From assembly GCA_015523135.1 (NCBI GenBank), contig WAKY01000009.1:1-27309 (forward strand): a stretch of DNA of 27,309 bases, written 5' to 3'. Within the stretch, counting starts at the first letter, position 1, and each line of letters starts with the position of its first letter. This DNA is from Candidatus Aciduliprofundum sp. GTDB lineage: Archaea; Thermoplasmatota; Thermoplasmata; Thermoplasmatales; Aciduliprofundaceae. The position numbers and the translations under genes are program-made. This document shows positions 7,567 to 15,834 of this stretch, one piece after another. The notes below the pieces were generated by a model that was given only the letters and a program-made list of their open reading frames with translations, was not told the origin of the DNA and searched no databases.

Positions 7567-8619
7567 TCAATAACTCCTGCTTATCATATAATCTGCAAGC
7601 CAGAGCAGGAAATCTCTCATCTCTTCATCTTCAACTTCAATTCCTTTCAAATAATCCTTAGCTTCTTCCACCATCTTCTTTGCAAGGTTCTTTGAATAAT
7701 CCAAGGAGCCAGTGCGTTTAACAATCTCCCTTACTCTCTCTAACTGCTCGTATGTCACGGCAGGATTGCCCAATGCTTGCATTATGATTTTTCTATCCTC
7801 ATCGTTTGCATTTTCAAGAGCCTTTATTATTAAGAGCGTCTTCTTGCCTTCTGCTAAATCACTCGTCACCGGCTTTCCTATCTCCTCTTCACTTCCAAAG
7901 AGCCCTAATATATCATCTTGAAGCTGGAAAGCTATACCTACGGGTATTGCATAATTTTCTATTCCCTCTGGCTCCTTACCTGCAAGGATTATGCCGAGGG
8001 CTAGGGGACCTTCAATTGTGTACCTTGCGGTCTTGTATTTATGCAATAAAAGCAAATCTTCCTCTTTGAATTCCTCTAGAGCTCCAGAGTATATGTCAAT
8101 TATCTGCCCATAGCCCGTGTACTCAATAATCTCATTCAATTTGTGAATTGCCTTTACCTTCAGCTCTGCAGGAAAATTTGTAGAGGATAAAATCTCCATA
8201 GCATAAGCATTAGCTAAATCTCCTGCAATTATGGCCATGCTCTCCCCAAACCTTATTGGTCTGCCCCCAAATCCATTCTTAAGATGCTTTTTCTCGTATA
8301 TTTTATGCACGGTATCTTTTCCCCTACGCAGCTCGCTCTCGTCCATTATGTCATCATGTATGAGAAGATAGCTTTGAATGAGCTCCAAAGATGAGGATGC
8401 TTTTATTATCTCATCATCCTTGCCCCCCATCATCTTATAGCCAACAATCATCAAAATTGCACGAATTCTTTTCCCCCCACGAAGAGTGTATTCTTCCAAG
8501 GTTTCGCAGGCTTCTCGGGAGCTCCAATGCTCCAAACTCTTTTTCTTCTCTTTAAAAAATTCCTTCAAATTTTCCTCCACCTTCATTTTGTAATAACCCA
8601 TAAGCTGTTTAGGTTCCAT
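7567..8619 (-). CDS. idsA: Polyprenyl diphosphate synthase (geranylgeranyl/farnesyl type)
   Basis: The 350-residue trans-isoprenyl diphosphate synthase has GGKRIR at 48-53, the first aspartate-rich motif DDIMD at 89-93 and a second motif of the form DDILG at 235-239. Tyr84 lies five residues before the first motif. An aromatic residue there is the known chain-length determinant in archaeal-type (type I) enzymes and fits a C20 product, so geranylgeranyl diphosphate for membrane ether lipids is my preferred call. A TATA-like box about 23 nt before the ATG suggests a leaderless transcript. Confidence 0.92.
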   Translation of the reverse strand: MEPKQLMGYYKMKVEENLKEFFKEKKKSLEHWSSREACETLEEYTLRGGKRIRAILMIVGYKMMGGKDDEIIKASSSLELIQSYLLIHDDIMDESELRRGKDTVHKIYEKKHLKNGFGGRPIRFGESMAIIAGDLANAYAMEILSSTNFPAELKVKAIHKLNEIIEYTGYGQIIDIYSGALEEFKEEDLLLLHKYKTARYTIEGPLALGIILAGKEPEGIENYAIPVGIAFQLQDDILGLFGSEEEIGKPVTSDLAEGKKTLLIIKALENANDEDRKIIMQALGNPAVTYEQLERVREIVKRTGSLDYSKNLAKKMVEEAKDYLKGIEVEDEEMRDFLLWLADYMISRSY

Positions 8620-8636
8620 ATAGGTGGATAAGCATC

Positions 8637-8647
8637 ATTTATAATTT
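8637..8647 (-). promoter_or_regulatory. TATA-like box of idsA
   Basis: On the minus strand the segment reads TAAATTATAAA, centred about 23 nt before the idsA ATG. It overlaps the stop of the upstream transporter gene. No ribosome site is visible between box and start, consistent with leaderless translation. Confidence 0.5.
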
Positions 8648-9656
8648 ACTTTCTCCTTAAAAAGAAAGATTTTAAGGTCAGGATAATGTTTAAGGTCCAA
8701 AGGAAGATTAGAGCAGCATAGAGAATAATTGAGATTAAAAAGAGAGACTCGTATTTCAAATAGTCATTAAGATATAGCATACCAACCAAGAACTGCCCCA
8801 AGGGAAAGGTAAATGACCACCATATAGAGCGATATGAAAAGCTAACATTTCTTATGTAGTAAACTATTACCATAACAGACATCAAGAACCACCATAACCC
8901 AAATCCCAGCAAAATTATTGCAAAGAACACGGCTGAACCCATTTCTTCCGGATAAAAAGAGAAATAAGTCATAAGGGAGGTTATACCTGCCCCAATAGGC
9001 CCCATGTTTATCCAGAAAAGTGGAATTAAATCACCCTTTATGGGTTCATGGAGTATAAACCTGTAAAGCCAAATTGCCATAAGGTATAGATATAGAAGAA
9101 AACCTGTTCCAAAAGCAAAATCAAATAGGAGAAAATAATAGCTATTTATGTCATTAGAAGAAATCATAGCTACCCCGACACTTGGAATTAAAAGAAGACC
9201 AGTTGTGCTGAGGAACCACACCGGACTTATATGCTCGAGTCGTACCCTTTTTCCAACAAATGTTAGAAACATCAGGGCTATCTGAATAACCACAACCGCT
9301 AGAGATCCAAATATCCAAAATGCAAGAGCCACAGAATCTAGATTCATTAAAAACAGGTTCATAGAGAGTACAAGAGCACCTATCCCTATAGTAACATAAA
9401 AATTCCCCTCAACCGGATGCTTGAAATTTTCAATAGATTCTAAAGGAAAAACAAGCCATTTTAGAATCCACGGTACAAAAATGACGAAAAAGAGAATGAA
9501 GTTTAATGGAGTAAGACATTTGAACAATTCCATTAGAATGTTAGAATTTAGAATAATGGAAAGAAGATAAGTAGAAGTGGCAAATACCCCAGTACCCATC
9601 ACTACCGCAAACCAAGAGGGCGAGAAAGATCTAATAACGGATTTAAAACCCCTCAC
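8646..9656 (-). CDS. TDT-family membrane transporter (TehA/SLAC1/Mae1-like)
   Basis: The 336-residue protein is almost entirely hydrophobic, with about ten predicted membrane helices. It opens with the family signature FSPSWFAVVMGTGVF just after a short cytosolic segment. The tellurite-resistance/dicarboxylate transporter family includes TehA, the plant anion channel SLAC1, fungal malate carriers and sulfite exporters. The transported anion cannot be deduced. The GTG start at 9656 is supported by a TATA-like box about 24 nt upstream (around 9673-9687), suggesting a leaderless transcript. It follows the L15e gene on the same strand across a 37-nt gap. Confidence 0.87.
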   Translation of the reverse strand: MRGFKSVIRSFSPSWFAVVMGTGVFATSTYLLSIILNSNILMELFKCLTPLNFILFFVIFVPWILKWLVFPLESIENFKHPVEGNFYVTIGIGALVLSMNLFLMNLDSVALAFWIFGSLAVVVIQIALMFLTFVGKRVRLEHISPVWFLSTTGLLLIPSVGVAMISSNDINSYYFLLFDFAFGTGFLLYLYLMAIWLYRFILHEPIKGDLIPLFWINMGPIGAGITSLMTYFSFYPEEMGSAVFFAIILLGFGLWWFLMSVMVIVYYIRNVSFSYRSIWWSFTFPLGQFLVGMLYLNDYLKYESLFLISIILYAALIFLWTLNIILTLKSFFLRRK

Positions 9657-9672
9657 CCTCTATAATCACCGA

Positions 9673-9687
9673 GAAATATTAAAAATT
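9673..9687 (-). promoter_or_regulatory. TATA-like box of the TDT transporter gene
   Basis: On the minus strand this AT-rich stretch contains TTTTTAATATTTC, centred about 24 nt before the GTG start. It sits in the 37-nt gap after the L15e stop, so the transporter need not depend on L15e transcription. Confidence 0.45.
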
Positions 9688-9693
9688 TTGGGA

Positions 9694-10293
9694 TTAAAGA
9701 TTTGCCCTTCTTGATGGCCTTGCCTTCTCAGCACCTATTCCCTTGTTTCTCAGCCCGCGTCCTTTCTTTCCTGCGCTTGTTAAACCTCGAAATGCGCGAC
9801 CCTTATGCTTCTTGCTGCATATCCAATTAATCTTAGGGTCGTTGCATATTGCAGGATGATGCGGATCCACAAGGATAACCTCGTAATAGTGGTGCTTTCC
9901 GTCCTCTCCAACATAGTATGAATTTAGAACTTCCATGTTTGGATATTTCCTAGCTACTCTCTCCTCACCAATTCTCTGTATGCTCTTGCGCATTGGGATG
10001 CGGTTCATACCTCTCCTCTTGGGTCTTCTTCCTCCTTTTATCCTGCGCCTTTGCAAATTTCCGCGGCGAACTCTAACACGCACGACTATGAATCCTTGCT
10101 TTGCCCTATAACCAAGTTCTCTAGCACGATCAATCCTAGTGGGCCTCTCAACTCTTACAATTGCACCCTCATGCCTCCACTGAATCATTCTCTCCCATTG
10201 TATATCCCGCACATATGTTCTCTTATGCTCTTTCCAAGCATTTTTCACATATCCATACATATTAACGGCTCTTTTCTTCGGAAGTTTATACAT
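9694..10293 (-). CDS. rpl15e: Ribosomal protein L15e
   Basis: This 199-residue basic protein of the large ribosomal subunit has the conserved blocks YVRDIQWERMIQWR, RVERPTRIDRARELGY and a Lys/Arg-rich C-terminus. Family members normally begin at MYxYVKxAW, which here is Met12 (10260). A consensus ribosome site AGGAGGA (minus strand, 10301-10307) instead lies 7 nt before the ATG at 10293. That start adds an 11-residue basic extension, and I prefer it for this reason. The mRNA leader contains two short inverted repeats. L15e is archaeal/eukaryotic and binds 23S rRNA. Confidence 0.96.
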   Translation of the reverse strand: MYKLPKKRAVNMYGYVKNAWKEHKRTYVRDIQWERMIQWRHEGAIVRVERPTRIDRARELGYRAKQGFIVVRVRVRRGNLQRRRIKGGRRPKRRGMNRIPMRKSIQRIGEERVARKYPNMEVLNSYYVGEDGKHHYYEVILVDPHHPAICNDPKINWICSKKHKGRAFRGLTSAGKKGRGLRNKGIGAEKARPSRRANL

Positions 10294-10366
10294 TCTTTAT
10301 TCCTCCTGGGGATTCCCCTGAGGGACATCTCCCCTTAAAAGCGGAATGTGCGTTTTGTATTTATAA
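10294..10366 (-). promoter_or_regulatory. Promoter and structured leader of the L15e gene
   Basis: On the minus strand a TATA-like box (TATAAATAC, about 10358-10366) predicts a leader of roughly 40 nt, long for this window. The leader holds GGGGA-GATG-TCCC(T), whose arms can pair around a 4-nt loop. Next comes an almost perfect 11-nt palindrome GGGGA-A-TCCCC (10308-10318), directly followed by the AGGAGGA ribosome site. The arms share the same GGGGA/TCCCC words. This could be an operator or an RNA element controlling L15e, though no regulatory evidence exists beyond the sequence pattern. Confidence 0.45.
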
Positions 10367-10373
10367 TCTTCGT

Positions 10374-11852
10374 TTATCTACGCAGAAAAATTAAGAGGAG
10401 CAAGAATATTGCAAATGCTACAACCTCACTTACCCATACAAGATGGAAAATTAGAGGTATGGAAATTATGCCCATTATGAGCATAAGAATTAAAAATAGA
10501 ACTACCAGATCCGTTTTCTTCAAATCAGGTATGCCTATATCCTCCTCCTTGTAATGGAAATAGTAGAGCATGACTACAGAGGATGCAATAAAAGGAAGGA
10601 GAAAAACATGAGGAATGAGGATTAAAGCATATAAGCCATTGTAATAGAGAGCAATAATGAGAATTGCCATGCCGATACCCCAAGGTACAACGCTCATAGA
10701 GATTATCTTTCCTATAACAAAATCCCTCTTTCTTAAAGGGAGAGTGCGAAGAAACTCAATTGCATTTATATCAATCTTCAATATTGCATCTATGCCTCCT
10801 GCAGAGAACGCACCTATCATTATGAGAATAATCACTGCATTTAGGATTGGGAAGTTACCTGTGCTTAAAACCATGAATATTTGTGGAAAGACAATATAAA
10901 GAGTGATAAGAAATCCCGCAAGAAGTGCAGTTCTTCTTATCAATATCTTCATATCCTTTCCAATGAGCGTGAAAATAGTTGGTTTGCTCTTTATTTTGTA
11001 GCCCTTTATTTCTTTCTCGCCAAATACTACCCTCGGTTCCATAATTCCTTCCCATATCCTATGAATCATAAGGTAGTATATAGGTGCAAGTAAAGCTAGA
11101 TATAGGATTAGAAGAATTGTTGAAAATAAAGGATGGAAAATTGTGCCTGAGGAGAAAGGAAAAATTATAGAATATCTTCCTATCAATCCTGCCCACTCAC
11201 CAGAATGCTCCATTATGTAATTTTGCATATAAACGAAGGCGTAAAATATGCCAAAGAAGAGAAAAAATAAAATTGCACGAACTATATTCACCAATAACTC
11301 ACTTTTTCCAGCTCTCTGCCTTATCTTCAATCCAAATAGAACAAGAATTAATAGCCCAATTATGTGACCCAAAAATATGCCCGCTAAGAACCAGAAAAAT
11401 GAAATGATTCCTGGTAGGGGATATTTTATGGCTATAACAATTGAAGTAGGCAGCACAATGCCCAAAGAGGGAAGAATTTCTAAAAGAAGATAAAAGCTTA
11501 GATACTTTGAACCGAGCTTTAGGGGTAGAGATTTTAAAGGTTCAAATACCCCCATATAAACAACATTGGAACCTTGGACAGAGGTGATAAAAACTGCAAA
11601 TATGAATGGAATAATGGAAAGGAAAACAACATAGGTTGAGATTACATCCAAGCTGGAAATTACAAATACGCCCATTCCGCTGAAGAATCCAAAGAGCAGA
11701 TAACTTAAAAATTGATAACTAAGGGCCTTTTTCATACTTAGGGCAATTTTCAATGCATGGTTGTACCTTGCAGGATTGTTTTTTAGCATTGGATTTTTCT
11801 GGACAATGCGATAATGCACCTCTCTGTATATGTATTGCACTATATTCATCAT
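10374..11852 (-). CDS. ABC transporter permease (ABC-2-like integral membrane subunit)
   Basis: The 492-residue protein has a polar N-terminus of about 40 residues, then about twelve hydrophobic segments in two blocks. A soluble loop near residues 270-300 (RVVFGEKEIKGYKIKSK) separates them. It lies 5 nt downstream of the ABC ATPase gene, and its ribosome site AGGTGAG overlaps the ATPase stop. Two ATGs are adjacent (11852 and 11849), and the second has the better spacing from the ribosome site. Together the two genes look like an exporter with a separate ATPase and one large permease. The substrate is unknown. Confidence 0.82.
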   Translation of the reverse strand: MMNIVQYIYREVHYRIVQKNPMLKNNPARYNHALKIALSMKKALSYQFLSYLLFGFFSGMGVFVISSLDVISTYVVFLSIIPFIFAVFITSVQGSNVVYMGVFEPLKSLPLKLGSKYLSFYLLLEILPSLGIVLPTSIVIAIKYPLPGIISFFWFLAGIFLGHIIGLLILVLFGLKIRQRAGKSELLVNIVRAILFFLFFGIFYAFVYMQNYIMEHSGEWAGLIGRYSIIFPFSSGTIFHPLFSTILLILYLALLAPIYYLMIHRIWEGIMEPRVVFGEKEIKGYKIKSKPTIFTLIGKDMKILIRRTALLAGFLITLYIVFPQIFMVLSTGNFPILNAVIILIMIGAFSAGGIDAILKIDINAIEFLRTLPLRKRDFVIGKIISMSVVPWGIGMAILIIALYYNGLYALILIPHVFLLPFIASSVVMLYYFHYKEEDIGIPDLKKTDLVVLFLILMLIMGIISIPLIFHLVWVSEVVAFAIFLLLLIFLRR

Positions 11853-11857
11853 CTCAC

Positions 11858-12598
11858 CTATAACACTTCTTGCAATGCCTGAATTATATTTGCCATATCA
11901 TCCTTACTCTTTGTCAATTTCAAAAATATATCCTCTAAGTTCTCCTCCTGTGCCTTCTCTCTAAGCTCATCCATAGTTCCCTCCGCAATCAATTTTCCCT
12001 CATAAATCAACCCTATTCTATCGCATATCATCTCTGCCAATGGCAAAACATGTGTGGAGAAGATTATGCTCTTTCCCTCATCTCTAAACCTAATTAGCAA
12101 TTCTCTCAAAATTCTGGCACTTTTCGGATCTAACCCATTCATTGACTCATCCATTATTATTACCCTTGGGTCATGCAAGAATGAGGCTATAAGCGATATC
12201 TTTTGCTTTGTTCCAAAGCTCAATGTGCCTATGAATTGATTCATGTACTTTCCTATTTCAAAGGCCTCCACAAACCTATTTACCCTTTCTTTTAGAATTT
12301 TCTCATCAATGCCCCGAATTCCACCTATAAAGGAGAATAATTCTGCAGGGGTCAAACTCTCGTATAGAGTAGGTGTCTCTGGAACATATCCAATTATTTT
12401 CTTAACCTCCACAGGATTTGAAACTACATAAATGCCCTCTACTTCCACCCTGCCCGATGTGGGCTTTAAAACTCCTGCGAGAATCTTCAATGTGGTGCTC
12501 TTCCCGCTTCCATTAGGGCCTAAGAACCCATATATCTCCCCATTTTCAACTTTAAAGCTTATACCATCCAATACTATTTTCTCAAAGTATTTCTTCAC
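11858..12598 (-). CDS. ABC transporter ATP-binding protein
   Basis: From the GTG at 12598 this is a 246-residue ABC ATPase. It has an A-loop Tyr4, Walker A GPNGSGKST at 28-36, a degenerate signature LSFGTKQK at 126-133 (canonically LSGGQ), Walker B VIIMDE at 146-151, D-loop GLDP and switch His183. The frame is open for seven codons further upstream (to 12619). Those codons read LILVENL, the conserved first beta strand of the family. The first of them is a CTG that overlaps the upstream stop as CTGA, so the true start is probably 12619. It pairs with the permease at 10374. Confidence 0.88.
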   Translation of the reverse strand: MKKYFEKIVLDGISFKVENGEIYGFLGPNGSGKSTTLKILAGVLKPTSGRVEVEGIYVVSNPVEVKKIIGYVPETPTLYESLTPAELFSFIGGIRGIDEKILKERVNRFVEAFEIGKYMNQFIGTLSFGTKQKISLIASFLHDPRVIIMDESMNGLDPKSARILRELLIRFRDEGKSIIFSTHVLPLAEMICDRIGLIYEGKLIAEGTMDELREKAQEENLEDIFLKLTKSKDDMANIIQALQEVL

Positions 12599-12615
12599 TA
12601 AATTCTCAACAAGTA

Positions 12616-14454
12616 TCAGCTAAATCCCCCCTGCTTTAATACGAAGGCAAGAATGTCGGCGAGCTCTCTAATCCTCGTTTCAGGCGAGGCGCCCATATGG
12701 CCGCTCTTTGTCTCTACCCTCAAATATACATTTGCACCCACATCCTTTAATTTCATAAAGAATTTTAGAGCATGGGCTGGATGAACCCTATCATCGTGCA
12801 GGCCCGTGTAAATCATAATTGGCGGGTAATTTTTCTTCTTCACATTGTGATATGGCGAGTATTTTTCTAAAAATTTTTTATCCTCTGGATTATCTGGATT
12901 TCCGTACTCTGGTATCCACACCTTGCCTATGTACATTTTGTGGAACCTAAGCATATCAATAACTGGATATCCAATTATGGCTGCATCCATTACATCTGGC
13001 CTTTGAACAAGCGTGGCTGCTACTAACAAGCCCCCATTGCTACGACCCCAAGCAATTACCCTATACTCCCTTTTCAATTTTTCAAGAACTGCAGCAAAAT
13101 CATCAAAAACATTTTGCTTTTTATCCCTCATCCCTGCACGATGCCATTCTTCTCCGTATTCACTTCCTCCCCGCAAATTTGCAACAACGAATGAACCTCC
13201 CCTTTTCAAGAATGGAAGCACATGGGGAAAGAATCTTGGAGAGAGAGAAATATTAAAACCTCCGTAGCCAAACACCCAAGCTACATTGTTTTTTCTCTTT
13301 CCTTCCACTAAGAAATAATGTATTTTCGTGCCATCCTTGGACTCGGCAAAATCCTCTTTTATCTCATATTCTCCCTCAATTTTTGTCTCTTGAATTATCC
13401 TTAAAGAATCCTTGAATTCGTAAAGACGGGAAGGAATGGTAAAGCTTTCGTATTTCAAAAGCAAATAATCTTTGTTGTCAAAGGGAATAACCTTACCCAC
13501 GGGCTCAAAATTTATATCCTCAATCTCTTGCCCATCCAAAGAGAACAATTTTAACTTGAAGGATGCATCTACAAGGTAACCTGCTAAAATTTTTCTATTT
13601 ACAATCTCAGCCCATTCAAGGGGATATTTTCTCTCTGGCACAATTTCTTTACCATCCTTAATTGTAACAATTTTTCCATATCCCGAACCCTCTCTGGTTA
13701 GAATGTATAAATTGTCATCTATCATATCAATGGGATCTGCTGGCACATCAGATTCGTATACTTTTTCCCAATCTTTGGGATTTTCTATGGGCCCTGTGTA
13801 TATTTCACTGCTGTTCCATCCAAAAGTTTTAGTTAGGATTGCATATTTTCCATCTTTGCTCCTCTTGAGGTACATAAAATGATTGGAATCTAAACCCTCT
13901 CCAAAAACCATCTTCTCTCCATTCTTATCTTTCCAGAAAACACGCTGTATTGGGGGCTTCATTCCATCAGGGCTCTCTTCTTTCCTATAAAAGCGAGAGA
14001 AGTAATAACCATCTTTGAGGAAAATTATATTGTTGATTGATGGCTTTATCTCTTCAATTTTTCCACTCTCTAAATTCACAATTCTAGTTATGCCCTCATC
14101 GGAGCCACCAATGGAGAAATTATAAGCAAAGAATTTGAAATTCTCATCCACAAAGAATCCTTGAAGGAGAATCTCATCCCCCAGCTCTTTTTCAAGCTCC
14201 TTTGAATTCACTAAAATCTCTCCAGAATTCAGATTTTTTATTATCTGCCTTCCATTCTCGTTTATTGCAGCAATAATCCCCTTCTTCGTTATCTTTGCTT
14301 CCCAAATTATGGGAAGATAATAGTAATGGCGAACTTCATCAACCAATTCATCCGCAAGCTTACCCACATGAGCTCTAAACTTTTTGTTTTCTTCGTTAAC
14401 GAGCTTTAGAACTCTTTCATCCTCTAAATTTTCTATCCACAAATACGGATCCAT
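12616..14454 (-). CDS. Prolyl oligopeptidase family serine peptidase (S9A-like)
   Basis: I start at the ATG at 14454 (MDPYLWIENLED), giving 612 residues. The family begins this way and a TATA-like box lies about 29 nt upstream. The upstream in-frame extension overlaps the divergent gene and its promoter. The N-terminal two thirds resemble a beta-propeller; the C-terminal alpha/beta-hydrolase has nucleophile Ser472 in GRSNGG, the acid in LHDDRVHP (Asp554/555) and His586 in SGHMG. No signal peptide is evident, so it is probably cytosolic. It cleaves proline-containing peptides, consistent with peptide fermentation. Its stop overlaps the likely CTG start of the ABC ATPase. Confidence 0.92.
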   Translation of the reverse strand: MDPYLWIENLEDERVLKLVNEENKKFRAHVGKLADELVDEVRHYYYLPIIWEAKITKKGIIAAINENGRQIIKNLNSGEILVNSKELEKELGDEILLQGFFVDENFKFFAYNFSIGGSDEGITRIVNLESGKIEEIKPSINNIIFLKDGYYFSRFYRKEESPDGMKPPIQRVFWKDKNGEKMVFGEGLDSNHFMYLKRSKDGKYAILTKTFGWNSSEIYTGPIENPKDWEKVYESDVPADPIDMIDDNLYILTREGSGYGKIVTIKDGKEIVPERKYPLEWAEIVNRKILAGYLVDASFKLKLFSLDGQEIEDINFEPVGKVIPFDNKDYLLLKYESFTIPSRLYEFKDSLRIIQETKIEGEYEIKEDFAESKDGTKIHYFLVEGKRKNNVAWVFGYGGFNISLSPRFFPHVLPFLKRGGSFVVANLRGGSEYGEEWHRAGMRDKKQNVFDDFAAVLEKLKREYRVIAWGRSNGGLLVAATLVQRPDVMDAAIIGYPVIDMLRFHKMYIGKVWIPEYGNPDNPEDKKFLEKYSPYHNVKKKNYPPIMIYTGLHDDRVHPAHALKFFMKLKDVGANVYLRVETKSGHMGASPETRIRELADILAFVLKQGGFS

Positions 14455-14526
14455 ATTGGGTAAAAGCAAAGGCGGATAATTAATTTTATGGGGAAGATTT
14501 ATTAAATAATACGCAATTTTCCTCGC
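14455..14526. promoter_or_regulatory. Divergent promoter region, prolyl oligopeptidase / HD phosphohydrolase
   Basis: A minus-strand TATA-like box (TAAAATTAAT, 14479-14488) is centred 29 nt before the peptidase ATG. A plus-strand box (TTTATTAAATAAT, 14498-14510) is centred 23 nt before the HD-protein ATG. Neither gene has a ribosome site, so both are probably leaderless. Confidence 0.5.
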
Positions 14527-15834
14527 ATGGACGATTTCAAAATAATCCACGATGCAATTCATGGAAGTATAAAATTTGAAGGTGTTACGCTGCGACTTTT
14601 AGAAACTCCAGAGATGCAGCGTCTCAGCGGGATAAAGCAGCTTGGCCTCGGCTATTTGGTTTTCCCGGGTGCAAATCATACTCGCTTGGAGCATTCAATA
14701 GGAGTTGGATACGTTGCTGGAAGAATGGGCGAGGTTCTTGGACTTCCAAAAGAGGAAATTGCCCTTCTCAGAGCGGCTGGAATGCTCCACGATCTCGGGC
14801 ATTCCCCGTTTTCCCACACTCTTGAATATTTGCTTTATGAGAAGACAAAGCTTGACCATATGGAGATAACAACAAAAATCATAGAGGGAAAAATTGACCT
14901 ATTGGAAGGTTTAGATATTGAGGATAGGGAGAGAATTCATGAGATTCTAGGAGATTATGGGCTTGATACTAAGCAAATTGGGAAGATGATTTTGGGACAA
15001 ACTGAGGAAATAAATTTAGATAGCTTTAATGGAAATGCAAGTTTCTTCGGAGGAGAGAAAAATTACCTTGTAAATATGATCAGTGGAAGCTTGGATGCAG
15101 ATCAGATTGATTACTTGCTCAGGGACGCTCATTATACAGGTGTAGCTCATGGTGCAATAGATTTTCCTCGCATATTGCACACATTAAAGATAAAGAACGG
15201 GGAGTTGATGATTGATAAGAAGGGTGTTCCTGCACTTGAAGGTATGCTCGTTGCCCGCGCCTTAATGTATTCGGCAGTTTATTTCCATAAGACGAATAGA
15301 ATTGGAGAGCTAATGCTCTCCCGAGCAGTTGAGGAAATTGAGATGGACAACTGGATTGAAATTTATCGCTATAACGATTCGGAGCTCATTTCCCTTCTTC
15401 TCTCTCAGGGTGGGTATCCTAGAGAGATTGCACTGCGCATAAAGTACAGAAAATTGTTTAAGAAAGTTATGGTTAGAACTTTTGAAGAGCTAGAAGAGGT
15501 ATATGGGGAAGATTACAAAGATATCCTTTTAAATCTATGTGAACTGAAAACAAGGAGAAAGGTTGAGAAGGAAATAGCCGAGAGCGCAGGTGTAGATGAA
15601 AAATATGTACTCATTGATATACCTAGCAGAAATGTTATTCTCTCAGAACCAAGACTCACAAAGACAAATGTAAAGGTTGTGGAAGGAGACCATGTTTATC
15701 CTTTATCCAAGTTCTCACCATTGGCAAGGGCATTGCAAACCAGAAAAGTTCAGGACTGGGCAATTATGGTTGTTTCTCCCAAAGAATATGTAGAAAGAGT
15801 GAAAAAAGTAGCAGAGAGAATTATATTTTCCTAA
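14527..15834 (+). CDS. HD-domain phosphohydrolase (SAMHD1/dGTPase-like, COG1078 type)
   Basis: The 435-residue protein has the metal-site residues of the SAMHD1 fold: His56 in TRLEHSIGV, His88-Asp89 in MLHDLGHSPFSH, and Asp192 in LDADQIDYLLRD. The flanking pattern FPGANHTRLEHSIGVGY is close to that of human SAMHD1. Related enzymes hydrolyse dNTPs to nucleosides and triphosphate. Activity here is inferred, and the lack of a SAM domain is normal for prokaryotic members. The ATG follows a TATA-like box by 23 nt, indicating a leaderless gene. Its stop directly abuts the thermosome stop on the other strand with no intervening base. Confidence 0.9.
   Translation: MDDFKIIHDAIHGSIKFEGVTLRLLETPEMQRLSGIKQLGLGYLVFPGANHTRLEHSIGVGYVAGRMGEVLGLPKEEIALLRAAGMLHDLGHSPFSHTLEYLLYEKTKLDHMEITTKIIEGKIDLLEGLDIEDRERIHEILGDYGLDTKQIGKMILGQTEEINLDSFNGNASFFGGEKNYLVNMISGSLDADQIDYLLRDAHYTGVAHGAIDFPRILHTLKIKNGELMIDKKGVPALEGMLVARALMYSAVYFHKTNRIGELMLSRAVEEIEMDNWIEIYRYNDSELISLLLSQGGYPREIALRIKYRKLFKKVMVRTFEELEEVYGEDYKDILLNLCELKTRRKVEKEIAESAGVDEKYVLIDIPSRNVILSEPRLTKTNVKVVEGDHVYPLSKFSPLARALQTRKVQDWAIMVVSPKEYVERVKKVAERIIFS

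Noticed and set aside
14455..14562. In-frame N-terminal extension of the prolyl oligopeptidase to an ATG at 14562
   Set aside because: The family begins at MDPYLWIEN (14454). The extension crosses the divergent promoter boxes and overlaps the HD-protein coding start.
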